Below are positions 28,963 through 36,862 of a stretch of 64,000 bases of DNA, in pieces. Every line of letters starts with the position of its first letter. The first letter of the stretch is position 1. The translations under genes were made by a program, and so were the position numbers. The notes under the pieces are model-generated. The model made no database searches, had not been told where the DNA came from, and saw only the letters and a list, made by a program, of their open reading frames with translations. The DNA is from Thermodesulfovibrio thiophilus DSM 17215 (GTDB taxonomy: Bacteria; Nitrospirota; Thermodesulfovibrionia; Thermodesulfovibrionales; Thermodesulfovibrionaceae), in the NCBI RefSeq assembly GCF_000423865.1, contig NZ_AUIU01000012.1:186001-250000 (forward strand). The letters are read 5' to 3'.

Positions 28963-29679
28963 ATGAATAAAAATCAAGAAATAAGAAATGGAGAAAAAAA
29001 GAAGTTTAAACTTTTTAATATCTTTATTTTTTTAATGTTAATCTTTTTTTCTGCAAATATTGCTTCCTCATCTCAAAGCATGACTAAACAGGAGTTAATA
29101 TACAATATAAACTATTATATAAACAAAGCTGATGCTCTAGACGGAGATAACAGTGAAAGGGTAGAATACTTTAAAAAAGCATCAGAACTTGCAAAGTCTT
29201 TCACAAAACAATATCCGGATGATGACACAGGATATGCTTATCTGGCTTATAGTTTAGGTTCCATAATAAAAAATGCTTCTTTTTATAAAAAAATTTCTTT
29301 AACCAGAGAGGCTAAAACCGCAGCGGATAAAGCTTTACAGATAAATAAAAACAATTCTATGGCATTATTTATTTTGGGCATGATAAATAGAGAGTCTGCA
29401 GAACTTGATGGTGTACAACGAACATTAGCCAGACAATTTTTAAGCGATATTGTTAATGACTCTTCCTTTGAAAAGGCAATCAAATATTTTCAAAGAGCTG
29501 TTGAATTAGATGCAAATAATATTCAATACCTCTACGAATTAGCCAAAACATATGAAAAGATAAATGAGATGGATAAAGCTAAAAGCATATATAACAGAAT
29601 ATTAAAACTTGAAATAAAAAATGGTAAAGATAAAAAATACGTTGAAAAAACAAAGCGCAGAATTAATAAGCTGATTTAA
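28963..29679 (+). CDS. TPR-repeat protein with N-terminal membrane/signal segment
   Basis: 238 residues. A hydrophobic segment at ~18-37 (LFNIFIFLMLIFFSANIASS) is a signal peptide or anchor. The rest is helical with TPR-like units: 'GYAYLAYSLGSIIKN', 'NSMALFILGMINRESAELDG', 'FQRAVELDANNIQYLYELAKTYEKINEMDKAKSIYNRIL'. Likely a periplasmic scaffold. It is divergent from the nucleotidyltransferase and 5 bp upstream of the ABC transporter, so probably co-transcribed with it. Confidence 0.8.
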   Translation: MNKNQEIRNGEKKKFKLFNIFIFLMLIFFSANIASSSQSMTKQELIYNINYYINKADALDGDNSERVEYFKKASELAKSFTKQYPDDDTGYAYLAYSLGSIIKNASFYKKISLTREAKTAADKALQINKNNSMALFILGMINRESAELDGVQRTLARQFLSDIVNDSSFEKAIKYFQRAVELDANNIQYLYELAKTYEKINEMDKAKSIYNRILKLEIKNGKDKKYVEKTKRRINKLI

Positions 29680-29684
29680 AAAAA

Positions 29685-31448
29685 ATGAATAAATTAAAAG
29701 TATTAAAAAGGTTATTTGAACTTCTCAAACCTTATAAATCCAGATTAATTACAGCTTTTCTAGCAACAATTGGAGTTTCAGCCACTACCGGTGCGCTTGC
29801 ATATGTTATTAAACCAATAATGAATTACATATTTGTTAATAAAGAAAGCCAATATTTGTATACATTACCAATTGCTGTTATTCTGATTTTTTTAATAAGA
29901 GGAGTTTTTTTTATTTATCAAAACTATCAGATGACATTCTGTGCTATAAAAGTTTTAGGCCAGTTAAGAAGTCTTCTCTATCAAAAGATTATCAGATTAC
30001 CCCTTGAATTTTTCGACCAATCCCGAGTTGGTTACCTAATGTCTCGTATAGTTAACGATGTAGAGCTTATAAGAAGAGGCATCCCAATAATAAATACATT
30101 AGCACAAAGAGTAATTACTACATTGGTATTGATAGGCGTAGCTTTTTATCAGAGTTTTATCTTGACACTCTGTTTTTTAATCGTTTTACCATTAGTTGTT
30201 TATACAAACTACTATGTAAATAAAAAGTTAAGAAAATTTTCGCACAAAAGACAATCAAAAGTCGCGGATTTATCTTCAATATTGCAGGAAATATTTAATT
30301 CAATGATGGTAGTAAAATCGGCTGCTACAGAAAACAAAGAGATTGAGAAATTTGACAGAGAAAATAGATGGTTGGAAAAAATTACTTTAAAAAGAGAAAT
30401 ATATAACATGATGAATGCACCCATTATACAAATATGCCTTGGGATTGGAATGGGCATTGTGCTGCTATTTGGAGGTTCACTTGTTATAAAAGGAGAAATG
30501 ACTCCTGGCGGGTTGTTTTCTTTTCTTACCGCATTAATTTTGATATTCAGACCTCTTGGAAAAGTAGGTGATGCAAATATCAGAATACAGGAAGCTATTG
30601 TTGGAGCTGAAAGAGTTTTTTCTCTTCTTGATTCTCCTGATATTAAGGAAGAGGAGACTGGAAAAATAGAATTAAAAGAGCCTTTTCAGGAACTAATTTT
30701 CAAAAATGTGTATTTTACTTATCCTGGATCAACTGAGCCAGCATTAAAAAATATCAATTTCACTGTAAAAAGAGGACAAAAGGTAGCTATTGTAGGACCA
30801 TCCGGTGCTGGGAAAAGCACAATTGTTAAATTAATTACACAGTTTTATAGACCAACAAAGGGTAACATTCTGATTAATGGAAGAGATATCTCTGAATTTA
30901 CATTGAAAAGTCTCAGAAAATATATAAGTATTGTTACTCAGGGCAGCACACTTTTTAATACATCAATAAGGGAAAATATTTTGTATGGAACAGAAGAAGT
31001 TGATGATAATAAACTGCGTGAAGTAGCATCTATAGCATATGCTGACACCTTCATAGAAAATCTACCCGATGGCTATGATACTATTGTAAGAGAGCGTGGA
31101 AATGCTTTATCAGAAGGACAAAAACAGCGTATTATAATAGCAAGAGCACTGTTAAAAAATCCGGAATTACTCATCTTAGATGAAGCAACGTCTGCTCTTG
31201 ATACAGAATCAGAATTCTTAGTAAGAAAGGCAATAGAGAACCTCCTCAAGGGCAGGACTGCCATTATAATAGCGCACAGATTAACAACAATATTGAATGC
31301 AGATAAGATTATCGTGCTTGACAACGGTGAAATTGTTGATCAGGGAACACATGACGAATTAATAAATAGATGCGACCTTTATAAAAAACTTTATGAATTA
31401 GAATTTGCCTCTGACGTTGAAGATAAAGAATATACTCATATCTTATAA
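29685..31448 (+). CDS. MsbA-like lipid/polysaccharide ABC exporter
   Basis: 587-residue half-transporter: six TM helices in residues ~15-320, then the ATPase with Walker A 'GPSGAGKST', Q loop 'IVTQGS', signature 'LSEGQKQRI' (a variant of LSGGQ), Walker B 'LLILDEATSALD' and H loop 'IIAHRLTT'. It dimerises in the inner membrane and flips lipid-linked substrates such as lipid A. The location beside surface-glycan genes and a periplasmic TPR protein suggests export of envelope lipid, but it could be the cell's general MsbA. Confidence 0.88.
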   Translation: MNKLKVLKRLFELLKPYKSRLITAFLATIGVSATTGALAYVIKPIMNYIFVNKESQYLYTLPIAVILIFLIRGVFFIYQNYQMTFCAIKVLGQLRSLLYQKIIRLPLEFFDQSRVGYLMSRIVNDVELIRRGIPIINTLAQRVITTLVLIGVAFYQSFILTLCFLIVLPLVVYTNYYVNKKLRKFSHKRQSKVADLSSILQEIFNSMMVVKSAATENKEIEKFDRENRWLEKITLKREIYNMMNAPIIQICLGIGMGIVLLFGGSLVIKGEMTPGGLFSFLTALILIFRPLGKVGDANIRIQEAIVGAERVFSLLDSPDIKEEETGKIELKEPFQELIFKNVYFTYPGSTEPALKNINFTVKRGQKVAIVGPSGAGKSTIVKLITQFYRPTKGNILINGRDISEFTLKSLRKYISIVTQGSTLFNTSIRENILYGTEEVDDNKLREVASIAYADTFIENLPDGYDTIVRERGNALSEGQKQRIIIARALLKNPELLILDEATSALDTESEFLVRKAIENLLKGRTAIIIAHRLTTILNADKIIVLDNGEIVDQGTHDELINRCDLYKKLYELEFASDVEDKEYTHIL

Positions 31449-31499
31449 GTTGGGAGTGTTCATAGTTTTGTGTCAGGATATATTTACTTGTAAATATTA

Positions 31500-31970
31500 T
31501 CATAATTTTAATGCCTTTTCAAGCCTTCCTTCAAAGAATATAGATAGCTGAGATAAAATAAGCCCCCAGTTTGGGATTGGTTGTGTCCACTTCCTTTTAG
31601 CATTCTGGATTCCCAGGTATAATAGTTTTAAAAGGCTGTCCTCATTGGGGAAAGCTCCCTTGGTTTTGGTAAGTTTCCTGAATTGTCTATGCACAGATTC
31701 TATAATATTTGTAGTATACATAATTTTCCTGATTTCAGATGGGTATTTAAAATAATTGGTAAGATTGTCCCAGTTGTTCCTCCAAGAGGTAGTAACAATG
31801 GAATATTTCTTGCCCCATTTATCTTCAAGTTCATCCAAGGCTCTCTCAGCTATATCTTTGTTGGCAGCTCTGTATATAAGCTTTAAATCTCTCATAAAGG
31901 CCTTTTTGTCTTTATAAGCTACATACTTTAAACTGTTTCTTATTTGGTGTATTATGTGAACTTGCTTCAA
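31500..31970 (-). pseudogene. IS256-family transposase, C-terminal fragment
   Basis: Only the last ~155 residues of a mutator-type transposase remain: 'IIHQIRNSLKYVAYKDKK' and 'IMYTTNIIESVHRQFRKLTKTKGAFPNEDSLLKLLYLGI' (contains the catalytic Glu region). The N-terminal half with the catalytic Asp residues is missing; at ~31963 the sequence switches to the start of an IS3-type orfA. The 31449-31499 spacer is probably the IS256 end. Confidence 0.85.
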
Positions 31971-32007
31971 TTTTAAATTCTTTTGTGTAAACTCTTCTTT
32001 TAATCAT
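31963..32007 (-). pseudogene. IS3-family orfA, N-terminal stub
   Basis: The - strand frame from the ATG at 32007 reads MIKRRVYTKEFKIEA, the typical first residues of an IS3/IS150 OrfA, preceded by the ribosome site GAGAGGTG. It then runs into the IS256 fragment. 32041-32075 probably holds this element's terminal repeat (TGTCTACTAAATTG). Confidence 0.7.
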
Positions 32008-32056
32008 TTTTTTCACCTCTCTACTTATTTTTATAGTTGCCTTATCTTTTTGTCTA

Positions 32057-33178
32057 CTAAATTGTAGCAAGTTCACTTTTTATATGAGTCAAGGCAACCT
32101 TTAATGCATTGACAAGTTCTTGTTCGTATTTTTTGCCAAAGTTCTCCCAGTTTGGATCTATCAAGGATCCTTCATTTTCTTTTTTTAGCATATTCATTAA
32201 TCGATCAATATTTATATTTGGTTGTAATAGTTTTAAACGTTTAGTAGACTTATTTTTTTTAAAATTATATCTTAATAAAAGAGATAAAATTTTAGTAGCT
32301 TTTGGTAAATGTGGACAATCAAATGCAATATGTCTTAATAATTCTATGGCTAATTCTTCTAACTCATTATTCACTATATGTCTTCTGCCGTTTAAATCGT
32401 ACAATATTCTTCCTAAATTGATAGCAGTGGCTAATGAAGATGGAACTGAAAATGCTAGTGCCATACAGTCAATAATTTTTAATGATTTTTTTAAATTATT
32501 ACTGACAAGGATATTGTTCGAATTCATATCCCCATGACAAACAGAAAACTTATTGAGAGTAAATAACATATCGATTAATTTTATTAGCAATTGAACTCTA
32601 TCATCAAAAGCTAATTTATTGTTCCAATATTGATAGAATGTTACATAGTTATCTAAAAACGGCTGTATTAAAATTTGTTCTTTAGGTAATCCAAATTTTA
32701 TATATTCTCCAAATGCTAACACAGGTAAGCCATATTCTTGCGATAGCGCATAAAATTTTTCTGTTTTTATGCATTCACTTGTCAAATGATTTCGACCAAA
32801 TAGAAAATTACCAAAATTGAATAAGGCACCAATTCTTTTCCTCGCTGGAATATTAACGCTATATTTTACAAAGTAATTTGATAATGTATTATTTGTATTA
32901 AATATTTTGTAATAATATCTTTTATTTGGCTTTTCTGGTATGCCTTGCCCCTTAAGTACTTTGATATCTTTTGAATCTTTTGTATATAAAAATCTTTCAA
33001 GATTTAAGATATAGTCTAACAATGATAAATCTTTAACCCACCAAATCCATCCAGAATCTAAAACCTTATAAGGACCTTTAAAAAGTTCATTTAATATTCG
33101 AGGATTATAAAGTCTTATGGCTGATGATATTTGTTTTTTGAATAATTTCGTATGACCCTTTTTAGTAGTTGAATCCAT
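32057..33178 (-). CDS. LPS kinase-like (WaaP/Kdo-kinase superfamily) protein, copy 2
   Basis: 373-residue paralogue of the protein at 25006-26103, colinear along its length: 'SGWIWWVKD' at 42-50, 'RKRIGALF', 'FGRNHLTSECIKTE', 'EYIKFGLPKEQILIQPF'. Catalytic loop 'HGDMNSNN' at 215-222 and 'KIIDC' at ~234-238. It keeps the HxDxxxxN pattern though HRD is HGD. Bracketed by IS3-type remnants in the same orientation, so it may have been moved or duplicated by ISs. No partner genes adjoin it. Confidence 0.72.
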   Translation of the reverse strand: MDSTTKKGHTKLFKKQISSAIRLYNPRILNELFKGPYKVLDSGWIWWVKDLSLLDYILNLERFLYTKDSKDIKVLKGQGIPEKPNKRYYYKIFNTNNTLSNYFVKYSVNIPARKRIGALFNFGNFLFGRNHLTSECIKTEKFYALSQEYGLPVLAFGEYIKFGLPKEQILIQPFLDNYVTFYQYWNNKLAFDDRVQLLIKLIDMLFTLNKFSVCHGDMNSNNILVSNNLKKSLKIIDCMALAFSVPSSLATAINLGRILYDLNGRRHIVNNELEELAIELLRHIAFDCPHLPKATKILSLLLRYNFKKNKSTKRLKLLQPNINIDRLMNMLKKENEGSLIDPNWENFGKKYEQELVNALKVALTHIKSELATI

Positions 33179-33288
33179 AATTGTTGTATTAATTATATAT
33201 TGTTATACTCAAAAAGTAAATGCCAAATACTTTAACAATTCAATTTAAATAACAAAGTCAGTTATAAGGTATAAAGTGGACCCCATTG

Positions 33289-33421
33289 TCAAGACAGAAA
33301 ACAAGCTTCTTTAAGGTGTATTATTTCATCCTCCTTTTGTTTGTTTATAATTCTATTAGTGTACACTTCCTCTGGTGTTCGATATCCCAGGGATTGATGA
33401 AGCCTCTCATTATTATAAAAT
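33289..33421 (-). pseudogene. IS3-family orfB, C-terminal fragment and terminal repeat
   Basis: The - strand reads FYNNERLHQSLGYRTPEEVY, the classic IS3 integrase C-terminus, ending at a TGA at 33291-33289. Just beyond, at 33277-33296, is TGGACCCCATTGTCAAGACA, the usual IS3/IS150 terminal repeat. The coding part stops abruptly at ~33421 where an IS256-type element begins, so the element was split by that insertion. Confidence 0.8.
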
Positions 33422-33505
33422 CGGGAGTATAATAAGAATTGTGTCTATTAATTGGCTGTTCACACAGTAGAGCAAATAGATCATAAAAAGGATAACATAC
33501 TGGGG

Positions 33506-34543
33506 ATGAAAAAAAGAAAAACAAGAAAGGAGGAGATAGCGAAAATGGGAGACTTAAACCTGGACAAAGTTCTATAGGAGCTTTCAAAAATTGACTCAAG
33601 AGAAGGCATAAAAACAATAGCAGCCATGCTACTTAACGAACTTATGAAAAAAGAAAGAGAAATCTATTTAAGAGAAAGTATAGAAAACAAAGCAAATGGC
33701 TACTATGAAAGGCAACTTGCCTGTTTTCTAGGAAACTTAGGTCTAAGTATTCCAGGGGATAGGAAATCGGAGTTTCGACCAGCAATTCTTCCTGCAGAGT
33801 GGCAGAAAGCTGATGAAAGTTTTCAGGACTTTATCCTCAATCTTGTGCTACAGAGTTACTCTCCAAATAGAATAAAAGCCTTGCTGCAGTCTATGAACCT
33901 TCCCTATTCAGCAGAACAGATAGAGGAAATAAAAGAGGATCTATACAATAAAGCAAAAGAGTTAAGGACAAGAGAACTTCCTGAGAATTTGTTTGCCATG
34001 TTTATAGATGCCTACCATAATCATATAAAGGATGCTGAAACAAACAGAATAAAAAAAGCAGTAATATACAACATAGTTGGGATAGATATGGACGGCAGGA
34101 AAAGTTTACTATCTTATTACATCTATTTTGGTTCAGAAAGCAAAGAAGACTGGTTACAGATACTGAATGATTTAATAAAGAGGGGGCTTAAAAGAGTCAT
34201 GGTTATAGTGTCAGATGATTTTCCTGGACTTACACAGGCAATAAAAGCACTTTTTCCCGATACAGACCATCAACTTTGTTTTGTCCACATGCAGAGAAAC
34301 ATTAAGAAAAACATGTCAAAACAGGATGCAAAGCAGTTTTATGAGGAGTTAACCCTGATAAAAAGGCTTGATGACTATGACAGGGCAGTGTTGAAATTTG
34401 AAGAATTATGCAAAACCTATGAGAAGAAATATCCAGAATCAGTGAGAAAGTATATATACACGACAAATGGGGTAGAAAATATAAACAGCAGGATAGAGCT
34501 AATAAGAGCAAATACAGGGGGATATTTTCAATCTGTATGTTAA
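33506..34543 (+). pseudogene. IS256-family transposase, nonsense-mutated and cut by the prophage
   Basis: The frame from ATG 33506 (or 33545, with GGAGG upstream) has an in-frame TAG at 33575-33577, then stays open. Mutator-transposase signatures follow: 'FAMFIDAYHNHIKDAET' (first Asp), 'VMVIVSDDFPGLTQAIKALFPDTDHQLCFVHMQRN' (second Asp and the CxxH-like segment), 'YIYTTNGVENINSRIELIRA' (Glu region). It stops right after 'NTGGYFQS' with two unrelated codons, ~80-100 residues too early. This break coincides with the putative left end of the Mu-like prophage. The 84 bp before the ATG (33422-33505) should be the IS left end. Confidence 0.85.
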
Positions 34544-34700
34544 ATCTAATTAAAAAGTTCAGAAAAGGAAAATAAAGAATATAGGATAAAGTATTGATAT
34601 ATCTTAATTTCTTTTGTGAACTGGATTTTGGAATTTTTGTGAAAAACTGAGCAGTAATAAGAAAATTACAAAATAACGGTTCACAATTTTACAGATAGGG
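34534..34700 (+). repeat. Putative prophage left end with transposase-site-like repeats
   Basis: Starts TGTATGTTAAATC, close to the TG terminus of Mu-like phages. Within 150 bp are four copies of a motif like CTTTTSTGAAC: 34557-34567 (inverted), 34611-34621 (direct), 34635-34645 (direct, degenerate) and 34679-34690 (inverted, degenerate). This resembles the multiple MuA sites of attL. Confidence 0.5.
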
Positions 34701-34726
34701 GTTAATGTTTATAAATATTTAAAAAC

Positions 34727-35470
34727 TTATTTAAAATCAGTAACTGAAAGGCGGATATATTCTATTGCTTTGCAAGTGTGTATATCAGTACAAAGTTTAT
34801 GAATGCTTAAATTCATTATATAATCAGTTTTTGGCTCAAGTCGTCGGTTGCCAAATGGAATTTTGTTTTTATTGCATATAGGGCCTGAGCGATCAGTTAA
34901 GCAATTTTTAGATTCAATGGCAATTAAGGTTGCAACATCAGGAGGGTTCTCTTTATAAGATATGATATGAAAATCAAGTGCTGACATGAGACTCTTTATA
35001 AAAGGTAAAATTTGCGTTGCGTCAAGACAATTTATTTTTGCTTCTTTGCAATCAATAAAAAGAGACAAAGATTGCGATTCTGGGAAACTTTCCAATTTGT
35101 AAGATTTTTCATAATTATAAGAACCTAAATGTATAAATCTCCAGTAAATATTATTTGTATAATATTCGGCACGCTCACCCTTACCCTTCGATTCCTTGAT
35201 CTCAATATCAGGAATTTCTTGCTTAAGCCACCAGGAAGCACTTTTAACAGCTTCCTCATTAATTTTGCTCTTCTGTTCAGATTCTCCAGGAATAATCAGA
35301 GCTATACCCAATATTAATAAAATAATTCCAGCAACTCTGTATTTTCCTTTATGTTTTAATATTGTCTCCTGTGCCTGAGCTTGTTTTTCGGTTCTTGTTT
35401 TGGTTTTGATGGTAACAAGCAATAAAATTGCACCAATTATAATAAAAATTAATCCAACAACTCCTATCAT
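34727..35470 (-). CDS. Membrane-anchored protein, probable lysogenic cargo
   Basis: 247 residues. Two hydrophobic helices at ~2-20 and ~46-63 joined by a basic loop, then a ~180-residue soluble domain with several Cys (near 127, 133, 183, 190, 223, 228) that I do not recognise. It lies between the phage left end and the repressor on the same strand, 12 bp downstream of the repressor gene, so it should be expressed in the lysogen. Such a place is typical of morons, for example superinfection exclusion; that function is only inference. Confidence 0.65.
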   Translation of the reverse strand: MIGVVGLIFIIIGAILLLVTIKTKTRTEKQAQAQETILKHKGKYRVAGIILLILGIALIIPGESEQKSKINEEAVKSASWWLKQEIPDIEIKESKGKGERAEYYTNNIYWRFIHLGSYNYEKSYKLESFPESQSLSLFIDCKEAKINCLDATQILPFIKSLMSALDFHIISYKENPPDVATLIAIESKNCLTDRSGPICNKNKIPFGNRRLEPKTDYIMNLSIHKLCTDIHTCKAIEYIRLSVTDFK

Positions 35471-35482
35471 TTTTAAACCTCC

Positions 35483-36157
35483 TTATCGTTCTATTTCTCT
35501 GGCAAACCAGATGACTTTGCCATTTATTATTAACTCGTCAGGATTGACTATAAATGATTCGTATTTTGGGTTGTCTGATATGACTTTAATTTTTCTCTCT
35601 GGATAGAGTATTTGTAGCCTCTTAATCATAATATGATTATCTATGGATATAGCATATACTCCACCCTGAGGGTCAAGATAGTTTTTGCTGTGGTCAACAA
35701 GCACAAGATCTCCAGAGTAAAAAGTAGGCTCCATACTGTCACCTTTTACACGAATTAGAGACATGTTGCGGGGGTCTCCATGACGCTTTATCCAGTCTCT
35801 TCTGAATGCAAGGCGTAATTCAATGGTTTCATCAGGAATCAGTCCACCACCAGCACTAATCTCACCAGACATAACAGGCACTAATATAAAATCTTCCCCT
35901 GTTCCCTGTTTATTATAAGACTCTACCACTTCAGGCCTTCCTATAAACATCTCGCCTTCACCTGTAAGTAGCCAGTTAAGATTTATGCACAGATGTGTTG
36001 CTATTTTTTGCAAGTTTTCAAAACTTGGGGTTCTTTCATTGAGAAGATAGCTTTGAATTGTTCTGTAAGGAATATTGGTTTTTTTTGAAAATTCAGTTAT
36101 AGATAAATTTAATCTTTCTATAAGAATTTTTAATCTTTCTGATGCTGCTTTGCTCAT
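35483..36157 (-). CDS. LexA/CI-like phage repressor with S24 autopeptidase
   Basis: 224 residues from the ATG at 36157, chosen over 36172 because AGAGGT lies 5 bases before it. N-terminal HTH_3 ('LNLSITEFSKKTNIPYRTIQSYLLNERTPSFENLQKIATHL'), then an S24 domain: cleavage Ala-Gly in 'GEISAGGGLIP', nucleophile Ser in 'VKGDSMEPTFYSGDLVLVD', general-base Lys in 'DNHIMIKRL'. It should keep lysogeny by blocking the divergent ner promoter and be inactivated by RecA-type signals. This differs from Mu c, which is degraded by Clp and lacks a peptidase. Confidence 0.92.
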   Translation of the reverse strand: MSKAASERLKILIERLNLSITEFSKKTNIPYRTIQSYLLNERTPSFENLQKIATHLCINLNWLLTGEGEMFIGRPEVVESYNKQGTGEDFILVPVMSGEISAGGGLIPDETIELRLAFRRDWIKRHGDPRNMSLIRVKGDSMEPTFYSGDLVLVDHSKNYLDPQGGVYAISIDNHIMIKRLQILYPERKIKVISDNPKYESFIVNPDELIINGKVIWFAREIER

Positions 36158-36165
36158 ATTACCTC

Positions 36166-36195
36166 TTGACATTTATGCAACATCGTGCATATAAT
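36166..36195 (+). promoter_or_regulatory. Early (ner-transposase) promoter, consensus sigma-70
   Basis: TTGACA at 36166-36171, 18-bp spacer, TATAAT at 36190-36195. Predicted +1 is exactly the A of the ner ATG at 36202, so the early message would be leaderless. It lies within the repressor-ner divergent region. Confidence 0.8.
36175..36190. promoter_or_regulatory. Candidate operator (ATGCA-N6-TGCAT)
   Basis: A perfect 5-bp inverted repeat with 6-bp gap, placed between the -35 and -10 of the early promoter. A dimeric repressor or Ner bound here would block the early promoter. Only one copy noticed. Confidence 0.55.
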
Positions 36196-36201
36196 TTAAG
36201 C

Positions 36202-36399
36202 ATGATAAACATTCCGTTAAACCACAGGGCACAAAAAAAATTTATAAAGATTGATGTAACTGCGTTAGCAAGGCATATAGGACTTAGTCGCACATATGTA
36301 TCGCTTGTTTTGCATGGGCATAAAAAAAGTAAGCGTGCTCGCAAGCTCATTGCTGAAGCTCTTGGTATCCCGTATAACGAATTATGGGGAGATAGGTAA
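36202..36399 (+). CDS. ner: Ner-like / Cro-type HTH regulator
   Basis: 65 residues from the ATG at 36202. HTH 'IDVTALARHIGLSRTYVSLVLHGHKKSKRARKLIAEALGIPYNELWG' is the Cro/Ner pattern. The frame is open upstream to 36142, but that would start before the promoter and inside the repressor gene. In Mu, Ner turns down both the early and repressor promoters. First gene of the early operon. Confidence 0.82.
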   Translation: MINIPLNHRAQKKFIKIDVTALARHIGLSRTYVSLVLHGHKKSKRARKLIAEALGIPYNELWGDR

Positions 36400-36442
36400 T
36401 GCTTCATAAAAAGAGTTTACTTAAAAAAGATAAGGAATGTAA

Positions 36443-36862
36443 ATGTCAAAGGATAAAAATAATCTGACATTTTCTCAGGCCGGGCTGTTTCAGAGAGGCT
36501 CTTTAGATGTATCAGTGGAGTTCAGAAAAGCATTGTCAGATGCAATTAGAAAAAGTAATTATTCAAGAGATCAGATTGTTGAGATAATAGAAATCCTGAC
36601 AAAAATAAGAATTTCAAAGCATATGCTGGATCAAACAACATCTTCCAAACAAGAATATCGTTTTCCTGCTGAAGTTTTGCATGCTTTGTGTTTTATTACA
36701 GGAAGTCTTGAACCACTTAAAATTCTCCTTAATTCAATAGGTTGTGAAGTCCTTGAGCCTGCTGAAGCCAAAGAGTTCAAGCTTATGAGGCTTATGAGGG
36801 AAAAAGAAAGGATTGAAAGAGAAATTGAAAGACTTAAGGGGGATATTGATGGGCAGGTTTGA
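36443..36862 (+). CDS. Early phage protein, probable DNA-binding regulator
   Basis: 139 residues: 'LDVSVEFRKALSDAIRKSNYSRDQIVEIIEILTKIRISKHMLDQTTS' is helical and HTH-like, 'FPAEVLHALCFITGSLEPLKILL' is the pattern seen in small proteins encoded just before transposase A in Mu-like phages, then a C-terminal charged coiled coil (KEFKLMRLMREKERIEREIE). I cannot assign a precise function. The 3' end overlaps the transposase gene by 14 bp. Confidence 0.7.
   Translation: MSKDKNNLTFSQAGLFQRGSLDVSVEFRKALSDAIRKSNYSRDQIVEIIEILTKIRISKHMLDQTTSSKQEYRFPAEVLHALCFITGSLEPLKILLNSIGCEVLEPAEAKEFKLMRLMREKERIEREIERLKGDIDGQV

Noticed and set aside
36142-36201. Longer N-terminus for ner
   Set aside because: It would begin upstream of the consensus promoter and overlap the repressor start; the extra residues do not look like protein of this family.
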